From contig NC_064539.1 in assembly GCF_023856365.1 (NCBI RefSeq), positions 22,633,019 through 22,697,018 of the forward strand: 64,000 nt of DNA, written 5' to 3'. The notes under the pieces are model-generated. The model searched no databases, had not been told where the DNA came from, and saw nothing but the letters and a program-made list of their open reading frames with translations. The stretch's first letter is position 1. The number at the start of each line of letters is the position of its first letter. Of this stretch, positions 52,303 to 61,700 are shown in pieces. The position numbers were made by a program, and so were the translations under genes. This DNA is from Brienomyrus brachyistius. Its lineage: Eukaryota > Chordata > Actinopteri > Osteoglossiformes > Mormyridae.

Positions 52303-52479
52303 CACTGAATGTGGGAGATCAAGGCTATAAGCTGCAAATCAAAAATGATAAAGATGTTCCTGCTAATTACTGATGTTTTCTTAACTGATACCTGTTGCCT
52401 CTGCATGGACTGCATTATTTTAAGCCTTTCTTCAGTCTGTCATTTCCGTCATTGTTGTTAGTGCAAACAAATAGATTTT

Positions 52480-52680
52480 CTGATGAGGAATATATACAAT
52501 GAGGATTCATCAAAACATTCCTCTGCATTAATGCTAATTAGCAATCATTAGGTGTTAGATCATCCGTAATATAAATTAAATCATTAATTGTAATTGGACT
52601 TTGTGATTAAGTCATCTATTTTAATTCTGGCAGGTGCACCTTTTATCTGCGAATAGAATCACTCTCAATACCCATCCTGT
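52480..52680. promoter_or_regulatory. Candidate conserved non-coding element rich in homeodomain sites
   Basis: Dense TAATTAGCAATCATTAGG, AATTAAATCATTAATTGTAA, GTGATTAAGTCATC and GGCAGGTGCACC (E-box). No repeat or coding explanation was found. Composition and motifs only. Confidence 0.25.
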
Positions 52681-53937
52681 GATATATGATTAATGGAGCT
52701 GATGATATATGACTCTGTGTTCTGTAAGCTCATGGCCCAAGGCACAGGCTTCTTATCTAAGGTTGTTTTCTGTCTGTCTTTCCTGAATGTCAACAAATTC
52801 TCTTCCCTCCGGTCTTTTTAATTGGTACCTGTGTCTGTTGTGTTTATATATAGAGAGAGTATAAAAAAGTATTAAAAAGCAGTCAGAATAATATTTTGAA
52901 TAATGCATGAGATGATTTGTGTGACAACTGATATTTTGCCTCACATGTTCAAAAAGAAATAAGATTAAAATAATCAATGTAATTCAACTGATGGACAAGT
53001 TCTGTGATACAAATGCTTAGCTTAAATGAATTATACGGGGATTCATTTATCATCTGTGAGACGGCCGCCGAATCTGGCTTTAAGGTCGACGTTCCATTAA
53101 CCTTGGGCTGATTGCTGAGAACTGGGCTTTGCACTTTGGGCGGCAAAACATTATTAAAACGTTCAGGACCACCATAAATTATTTAGAAGTGACGAAACCT
53201 GGCAAAGTTTAGTTACACAGAGACAGTTACATACAATGAGTAGCACAGTTTTCACTGGTGTGACCACATTTGTGTAGCAATGGAAGACACATTTTAAAAA
53301 AGCAATTCACAAAAATGAAGGCGTATTTAGGGGACTCGGCTTTTCCTGTTAGAATCTGTTTGTAATTCACTGACTTCCTGGTGACCCCAGCAAAACATGT
53401 AATTTTAGCTGCTTACAGGCTGAGGAATCTGTTGGTAAATCGCAGAGAAATTCCCCATGATTTAAAATGCACTTTGTGTAATTAACTGCAGTTAAACATG
53501 ATATTAAGACACTAGTATTTAACTATTAAATGCCTAAATGTGGTTTTCACTTTCTATTCATTATGTGCAATGTGGATTTACTTTCTTCGTTTTTAGGTTC
53601 TTGACCTTATAAAATGTACCAAACACTTGCTGGAGTTCTCCAGATTACTAAAACAAAAATAATACCTTGTATTGCAAGATAAAAACCCTTTTTACTTTTC
53701 ATCCATGGTACATGTGTGTTGTTTTCTGTTATTGTAAATGGACCGTGTTAAATGTTGGGGAGATTTGTTGACTTCACTGGGCAAGCTGAGTAATTCAATC
53801 ACCTGAAAGATGTGCAGTCTGTGTACATTTGGTTTATAGTGGAGGCAGGGCTGCAGTTAAATTTATTTATGGTCTCTAATGCTCAGACAGCTTCAGTTCT
53901 GCTGCTATGGTTTATGATTTAGTACCTGCTGTATATT

Positions 53938-54110
53938 CCAGGGTGGTCATGTGACGGTACGCAGACCAGGGTGGTCATGTGACGGTACGCAGACCAGGGT
54001 GGTCATGTGATGGTATGCAGGCCAGGGTGGTCATGTGACGGTACGCCAGCCAGGGTGGTCATGTGACGGTACGTAGACCCTTGTGATCATGTGACGGTAC
54101 ACAGGCCAGG
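53938..54110. repeat. 28-bp minisatellite, 6 copies, each with TCATGTGA
   Basis: Unit CCAGGGTGGTCATGTGACGG followed by TACGCAGA. Copies start at 53938, 53966, 53994, 54022, 54050 and 54078, then a partial CCAGG. All six keep TCATGTGA, although the sixth has lost the GGGTGG part. TCATGTGA is the M-box form of E-box bound by MITF/TFE factors (established). Any activity here is inference. Confidence 0.95.
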
Positions 54111-54379
54111 TAGGCTTCACTTGAGGATCCAGTCCAAACTAGATCCGTGCTCATTCTAGAGCTTCTGAAGTAGATCTCGTTTTTATCTGTGGTGTGTGGT
54201 GAGACCGGGGAACACTCTTTAGGTTGTGCAGGGTTGTTTTTTTCCCAAGGGCCAAAAATATTGCAGAACTCCCCCAACTGGCAGGACAAACAGCAAGGGG
54301 AACTAACACATACACACAGACCAGGCAGATGTAGGTACTTCCTTTCGCCAGGTTTTCAAACAATGACTGATGTCTGCGC

Positions 54380-54393
54380 ATTGCCATGGAAAC
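54380..54393. promoter_or_regulatory. RFX X-box-like motif
   Basis: ATTGCCATGGAAAC differs in one base from the palindromic X-box GTTGCCATGGAAAC. A half-site (CTATGGCAAC) lies at 54518-54527. Motif match only. Confidence 0.3.
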
Positions 54394-56934
54394 TTGCATT
54401 CACATCCAAATTCACAGTGTAACTTGCACTCGTGACTGGTGCGATTGATGGGGTTATGACTCCCACAGGGGACCATGCTTTGGGCATGCCGCTTGGTGGG
54501 CTGACTGATGCACTGTCTCTATGGCAACGCAATAGCATCACAGGCACGGAGTGCCCTTTGGTTTCCAGGCGTAACTGCGCTCTGCCCCTTTTCAGTTTCC
54601 TCCTCTGTCACACCTTGGTCTCTTCTTACAGGAGTGTGTGAAAATAGTAGCTTAGTGTGTGCCGTCGGTCACCTTACTCAGTGCTGGATTTAACCCTGTC
54701 AGTGTCTGACAGCATGGCTGTGTTTTGAAGGCTCATTTCTCTCACCACTGCTTTGTGTGTTTAAACTGGCAACCTTGTGGTAATGAAGCAAGTAAATACA
54801 GAACTGATGTCTTTCTGCTTCACTTGACGTGAAACAAGCGGCTTAGGTCCCCCACTATTCTGCAGTGTGTCTGAGAGATGGAGTTTCTGCCGAGCCTGTC
54901 AACTGATGAAGTCCAGCTGGGTGTGTTGTCAAGGACACGTCCATCGCTATGTTCCAGCACTGAACTGCCTAGATGGGTGTCGTACCCTTGCGAGTATTTC
55001 ATGTCCTGAGCTGCACCATATGTAAAAACGTCCCAGTTTTCCCTTATTGTGAGATTAGTGACCAATATATGTGCAGGAATCATGACATTTGTGCAAGTAA
55101 ATGAAATAGCAAAGTGCCTTTATTCTTTATAAAAGGGTTCATTTAGGATATACAGCCTCTTCTGAGCTTTTTACAGCTCTAACTAGCTGGCGTTTAGCTC
55201 CAGATCCCTCGTCAAATGCATGCAATGTGTAGTGCCACACAGTTATCGCCTAGCGACACCCTAGATCTGTATTACAGCTGGTAGATCATTTTGGAGCCCT
55301 TGGATGTGATTCCGCCGTCGCAGAGGCTAGGACGTAATGAGCCGTGTCTCTCTGGTACTTTTCTATGTATCGCAGGATCTGGATGCTGGTAGTTTCTGTG
55401 GTACACATCTACTCATGAGTGACTGCTGTGTTCTCCTGCAATTTAAACAGATCGTCTGTTTGGGCAGTGTGACACTGCGTTAAGCCTGGCTCTGTTCCCC
55501 TTCCGAGGCTACACTTAACTCTGGTTTTGGGCTCTGCACAGCTCCAAATAGCCTAGCAGCACTAATTATTTTATGAAATGTGGCAAATTAGCTGTTTGGA
55601 GCCGTTCACGCGTGCTGAGGAGGGGGATAGGCTGGGAGCCTCGGAGGGGCCCATTGCTTATGCAGCTCTGACCCGGCAGAGCTCAGGGACATGTGACATG
55701 GCCGCCGAGGCGTAATTGAAACGGTGAACGTTCAAACGTTTCGCTCTTGAGAGCGACGTAGTCTGCACTTCATTTGAATCCTGGGAAATTATTATTTTTT
55801 TCGCTGTCAAGGGGGTCTGTGAAACATTACAGATACTTTCACAGCTGGCAGGACCTTTTATAGAGACGCAACCGATATTGTTTGCAGGTGCGTACTGCTT
55901 TAAAATTGCTCCACTGAGACTCAGTCTCACAGAGTTCTTAGACCAAAATAACCAAAACAGTGACTTCTCAGAAGCCCAGCACTGGTTTACTTTTATCCAC
56001 TCCATGTAGTCAATTTTTGCTTAAAAAAAAAAAAAAAAAAACAGTTCCAGAAATGTGACTGGGTGTATAGAAAGTGTAAAATGATGAAAATAGGTGCAAT
56101 ACAAACATTTACTTCACAGCCTTGTGTAGCCCATGTGTTGGGCTGTGATAGCTAGTGGGAAACGCGTCAGCCCTTTCCAGCATAAATACCTCTTGATGCA
56201 GTAATTGAAAAAGTGAAAAAATGGGTAAACTTTCGTCTTAGAGCTGCGTTCAGTGCAGGCCGTGAGGCCAGATTCACTTTGCACGCAGCGCCGGTTCATT
56301 GAGTTAATGCCAGTCATAACTGATACTAACGTGATGTCGTTACCATATCTGTGACCCAGTGGTTTAATTCTCCGTGCTGCTTCTGTAACATATCGACCGC
56401 TTTTGGCTAGTAAAGCCCTACTTTTTTTTACTTGGATTCACTGTGTTTGGGACTCTCAGCAGAACACTAATTCAAAAGAGTAATTTTGTATTTTGTTTTT
56501 ATCTGCCATGCACAGAATGGTAGTGAAGGGAGTGACTGGCTGGTATCTTTCGAAGGGTGTAGTCCAGACAGGCTGAGGTTCTTTTGGTTGTCAGAGAAAC
56601 ACTTCTGGTGGGATCTGAACTTACATGAAGTTGCTGATGCCCCCTGGGCTCACGGGTTCCAGCACTTTTATCCCATCCAGCCACCTTTAATGTGGTGGCA
56701 CCCTCCTGCATCATTTATTAACTTTCACATATGGTTCTTTGCGGCAAGAGTTCCACAGAACAATAGCAAAGTTTGTGCTTTGGATACCTCTTAGAGGTAA
56801 AATTGACTGTAAGGCATAAAGTTCTCTTTTGCATGTGGCATGTTGTGGGGAGATTTCAGTGCCTCAATTTGCCTCTTGCCTCAACAATGCACTGTGCCTG
56901 TGATACTATTATTTCTTTTCACTGTGTGTCTTCA
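54394..56934. other. Non-coding stretch, nothing firmly recognised
   Basis: Contains an A20 run near 56022 and short open frames on both strands without domains. The frame at 56486-56794 was checked for cytokine-receptor features and none fit. Confidence 0.45.
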
Positions 56935-57038
56935 GGCACTGACATTTGAACGTTTTGCATATCTGGTGAAATTCACTTCAGAAATTGTTCCAGAAGTGAA
57001 TTTTACCTGATATGCAAAATTTTTCGAATATCAGTGCC
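56935..57038. repeat. 104-bp foldback palindrome
   Basis: The left arm 56935-56979 (GGCACTGACATTTGAACG then TTTTGCATATC…GAAATTCACTTC) pairs with 56993-57038 (GAAGTGAATTTTACCTGATA then TGCAAAATTTTTCGAATATC and AGTGCC). About 39 of 46 aligned positions agree, with a 13-base loop (AGAAATTGTTCCA). Each arm contains TTTTGCATATC, an octamer-like motif. It may be a foldback element of the palindromic type found as ancient vertebrate repeats, or a hairpin RNA. Neither can be decided here. Confidence 0.9.
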
Positions 57039-58039
57039 AGGAGACATACAGTGAATGAAAAATAATAGCGTCTCAGATGCACCGCATTATCGAGGCAAAG
57101 GGGAAATGGAACAATTTCTAAAATCTGTGAGGGGAATGATTAAACAGATTAAACTGACTTCTTGCCACAAACACACCATTATTATTATTTTTTTTTTTTG
57201 CAAATCTTCCACAGAATCCACTGCTTAATAATAAAACGGCTTTTCTTTGTGCAAGCTTAAATCTAAAGGAATCGACGGGTCCAGCTGACTGTGCTCTCCT
57301 TGGGTGTGTGTGAGCTTATTCTCCCTTGGGAATATAGCAGTCCTTCTCTTCGAGGTGCACTTTTATCCACAAAGCCAGGGAATCCATGGCATGGAAGTAC
57401 TTAGATTCCAGGAAGCTGCTCAGCTCCTCAATCGGTTGTGTGAGGTTCAGTGCATGTGTGTGTGTGTATGTGCGCAGTGTGAGTCATGTACATATGGTGT
57501 GGTTGTGTGGTGCTTATGGGTGTATGTATGTGATCTCTCTCCCACATAGTTGACCACTCATGCTTATCCCAAGTGGGCCTTATTAAAACATTTACAGCCA
57601 GGCGTGTCTTACCATGAACCACTAAACACCATCAAACTGCATTTTTCCCCTCACATGTTACAGCAGCTATGTTTTATTATAAGCCCACATATTTGCTGGA
57701 CTGTTTACGATTCCGCACATATATTTAAAGGGACACTTTTCACAGGACTAAACATCAATAAATCTCGGGGAGTCAGTGACAAATCACCTCAGAATTTTTT
57801 TTTGTCTGATAGTATCAGACAACTTGTTTTCCCACTGCTAGATTTACTTCACACACTTGTTGATCCTCTTTGGGATCTGTTCTTAGGAGTTTGCTGCTGA
57901 TAACACCGGGGGGCCCCTGCCTCATTGTCAAAGGAAGAGGCAGCTAACCAGGAGTAAAGGGGAAAAAAGGCTTATTGAGCCTTTTGAAATAAGTATGCTG
58001 CCTACTTCTGAATATAATCAGCAAATGTTTTATGATTCG

Positions 58040-58800
58040 CTGTTAAGAATTAATGGTCAGTCCTGGGTAAGGCATTAAACTGTATCCGGCCCTAAACAGT
58101 CTAACCAGGTATGACACACGTCTGCTCTCTGCGGGAGTAGCACTGCTGCAGCCGCCCACAGGAAGGGGATGGGGGAAATCCTTCAGGAGCCTCATCCCTG
58201 GAAGAGTTGAAACCGTCAGAGTGCTAATAGGCTCAGGTCTGTTGGGTGTTGGTGTTGTGATGAGGCATCGCCTGCTGCATGGTTGTATTTGGGTCCCATC
58301 CGGGCAGTCTTTTCTCTCCGACAAGATGACCATAGTGGGTATACCTACTTTTGGTCTGGTCACTCTGATGGCTGCCATACTCAGGGAATAGCTGTTTATG
58401 TGGTGGATCGGCTCTTCCTCAAAGTGCCTGATGTCACTCCTTTCTACGAGCGTATTATGAGACTCAGGCTAAGGTCTACGGCCATGTGGCGCGTTTCCCT
58501 GAGGGTGATCCGGCTCGCAGGATCCTCACTGCTGAGGACCCATGGGGCTGGACCAGGCCGAGGGGACACCTATGTAACACCTGGCTGCGGCAGATGGATT
58601 TCCGGAGGGTGGGACTAGAACGTTTGTCTGCCTGGGGGGTCCCTAGCCAGGATCTTGAGGAGTTTCACCATATCATGGCATCCTCCGCAACCGGACTTGA
58701 CCTGGTCATGTCCCAAGCTAGTACTGTTGAAGTCCATCGGCACACTGCTATCCGTCCATGAGCAGTTATTAACAGTAAAAGGTCTCGTGTCCGGCAGTGT
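58040..58800 (+). pseudogene. Internally deleted non-LTR retrotransposon (5' UTR, endonuclease start, C-terminus)
   Basis: 58283-58470 encodes the start of an APE-type endonuclease domain: FLSDKM, a frameshift near 58330, then YTYFWSGHSDGCHTQGIAV and VTPFYERIMRLRL. Near 58470 the sequence jumps to the C-terminal end of the same kind of protein: VYGHVARFPEGDPARRILTA, WTRPRGHLCNTWLRQMD, and LSAWGVPSQDLEEF. The whole reverse transcriptase, normally about 800 residues between these parts, is missing. The left flank (58040-58280) resembles the family's 5' leader. Fish copies of this LINE are common; I think it belongs to the I/Nimb or RTE-related group but am unsure. Confidence 0.75.
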
Positions 58801-59194
58801 CGGGTCTCAGTTGCAGTCGGATGGTTATATTTTACAGAGAGTTGAATATTACTCTTGAAAAACACTGAATTGTAACACATTTCTTAATACGTACTTTGAT
58901 CCTTTTCTGCACACACGCTAATGATTGTAGTGTTATTTTGGATCAGATGTTCAATAAAACACGAGACCGAAAGGTAATCAATGGCAGAACAAGTGGAAAC
59001 ACTACTAAAGCGTGCCACTCTGTAGGCTTGCACAGGAAATGACTTGTGTTATGCAATCCTTTTCTTTATTTTTTTCTTATTTTTAGTTCAGTGAGAATAG
59101 TAATATTATTTATAATGAATGTTTTTTTTTTTTTTTTACTGATATTTTAGAATATTTTGTGCTGTTTACTTGAATCCTAGACACAATAGCCAGC

Positions 59195-59250
59195 AGTGAT
59201 GAGCATTTCTGTAACCCTATGCTGGAGAAGTGGTTCGAAGATGGATGAGT
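59195..59250 (+). mobile_element. LINE/SINE 3' tail remnant
   Basis: GTAACCCTATGCTGGAGAAG then TGGTTCGAAGATGGATGAGTG, a worn form of the usual fish tail (…CTGGATAAGCGGTT-GAAGATGGATGGATG). Confidence 0.45.
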
Positions 59251-61600
59251 GAATGTTTAATGTTAGGATTTCCCCATAGATTTCACAGCAGACATTCTTT
59301 GACTTTATGGTTTTTGGGTCATCATGACATTGTTTGGATTATGTGGGATTTATTGGGGGTCATTGACCTTCTCATGCTGTGAAGGTCACTTCTGTGTTCT
59401 TAGACCTTGACTCCTGTCAGGAAAGCTACTCATGGCTTGATTGTGCAATGTGCAGCTAGTTTCAATCGCAAGTTAACCAGGAAAACTAAACAAATCTGCA
59501 AGATTGCATTGTGCGTATGATTCATACACTATTCTAGATTGCTGCTGAGTAGACTCCTTCAGTGTGAGCAAAACGAGCATTGGTGAGGGAGAGAATATTG
59601 TAATTCACTTTGCTGCCACTGGGGACATGAAAGAATCATAGAACAGCTCACTGTGTCTAATTATTATTGGGTTCTCCGAAGTTGAAGTGTTGAGGTGAGG
59701 ACTGTCGGAGTTGTAGACAAGTGTTCATTCCAACGCTGTGATGTTTCTTACTGGCAATTTTGATATGTGACTTTCGGTTACTTAAAATCTTCATGCTACA
59801 CGCTGGCGGAACCGGAATGCAGCATCATGTTCTGCCCCTGCAAGGACGTGACGTTGGCTACATCAGTCATGTTAGAGCCTGGCTTTGGAAACCACCTTTA
59901 CAGGGGCTGTGATAGCCCCCGTCCCCCCATCTGCCACCCTCCAGCCCCCCCAGGAACGCTGCATTGCTCCATGCCCGCTTTTTAACACAACTGAAATAAC
60001 TTGTGATTTTTGACCAGGCCAACTTACTCAGAGTGCTAATCATTAGTGTTACAAATATGGAGGTATTATAACCAGAGGTACAGTATTAGCATGTGCAGAA
60101 TCGCTGGAGGGACGTTACAGTCTGAAACAACTGGATGGGGAATCGCAAATTTAGCATGTTAACTGTCAGTGTAAGAACGTGGTTTGGCTTTAACATTTAA
60201 TGTGCCATAATCTGGGCCTGGCACAGAAACATCGGAAATGAATCTGGAGGAGGGACCTGACTGCATGGCGGTGTGTGAGCACCTGATGGTCTCTTTGAAG
60301 GGACGACTGATAACCCAGCGGGCAGCAGGATGGGGGCCGCAGGACTAGGCGACAGAAACGCATGTCACTTTATCAGCCAGGAATGACGGGTGGTGGGAGG
60401 GATGCACAGGGGCACACTGGGGACACTGCTATCTGCAGTTAGGGGGTTGGGGGGGGGGCGCGGGGGGGGGCTCAGTGCCTGTCATTCCCATTTCAGACGG
60501 CTAGTGTTCGACGGGAATGACTTTGCAGGATTAGCAGAGTATGGGAATTTGGAGATATTGTGTGTCAGTGTGGATCGTTCCCCAGAAGGTACCAACTGTG
60601 ACGGTTAGGAAGGCCAGAGGATTGGCTGAGCCAAGGAAGGATTTATCTCTGAATAGACAGATGTCTCTGTAAATTTAAATGGGTTTTATTAGTATGCCAA
60701 AGTGTAAAACGAGGTGCACGTATTTCAAACGCACGCGAAAGATTTGCACGCCTGGTGAAACCAGTCATTTCCTAAATAAGTTTTATTGGTGTGTGAGTAT
60801 AAAATGAAATGAGGGTGTTTCATGTGTTGTTGGTCACGACAGAAAATGCTGTAGAACAGCTGTTTATTTTTTTCCGTTTTCCGGCGCACTGAGGATGGTC
60901 GAGTTATAAAACTCAGATATGCCTCAGCTGTTTAAAACCGTTATCTTCTAAATTTTACTTACAGTGCTGTCAGTTTTGGTCGCATCAGGATTCACCTGCA
61001 GTTAACTTGGTCAAGGTCGCCAACCTGCCTTCATCCCCTGAGGGTGGATGTTTTGGCGCACGCTTTGCGATGTAACGTCCCATTCAGTAGAATTTCACTG
61101 CTTGCTGTTTGTCATTTACAGTTCAAATCTTTTTCCAGTGTGCTCTGGGATTTCGGACATTATAAATTTTAGTGCAGTTAGGTTCTTGCGAGGTTGTTTT
61201 TGCTCAGACCTGGTAATTTAATTCTCTCGGGTTTCTTTTTTGTGACAATGTGCAGACCCTTTGGAGCTTGGTAACCAAGGATCTGCAGACGAGATGTTGC
61301 TTGCTGCCGTTGTTCATTTGCATGTGTGTGTTTGGCCTCCTCTTGCCATGGCCAGTTGCTTTATAACATAATAAAAATGACTAATAAAGTATTATAAAGT
61401 ATTATTTTAACAGACAATGCAGTCCCCAGGGAGGCCAGTGACCGAAATGTACAACTAATTATATGCTGCTTTATGTTGAACATCTGGAGTCTGCCTAGAG
61501 CTTACGGGCTTCTCCAGGGTGGCCGCACTTGAAAGGGACTTGGGTCTGCAAGCTTTTTAAGGGCTTTTATTATGCCTTCCGCAGCACTGGTGTTACCCAC
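59251..61600. other. Non-coding stretch, nothing firmly recognised
   Basis: Contains G-rich runs at 60445-60470 (GGGGG blocks that could form a G-quadruplex) and AT-rich unique DNA. No repeat family or gene recognised. Confidence 0.45.
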
Positions 61601-61621
61601 GGAGCTTCTTCTTACAACCGC

Positions 61622-61700
61622 GTGACAGGTGGCACGGTGGAGGTGCTTGGGTCAGTTGGGCAGCATGTTGGTTTAGCTCTGAGGACTTCAGCTCCATGGT
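61622..61700 (+). mobile_element. Possible fragment of the GGCACGGTGG fish repeat
   Basis: CAGGTGGCACGGTGGAGGTG, then GGTCAGTTGGGCAGCATGTT and TCTGAGGACTTCAGCTCC, loosely follow the repeat GGCGGCACGGTGGTGCAGTG-GTAGC…GGTCCTGGGTTC. The similarity is short and diverged. Confidence 0.3.

Noticed and set aside
56486..56794. GSEGSDW frame considered as a cytokine-receptor WSxWS exon
   Set aside because: The WSxWS motif is not present and no receptor-like flanking residues or splice sites were found.
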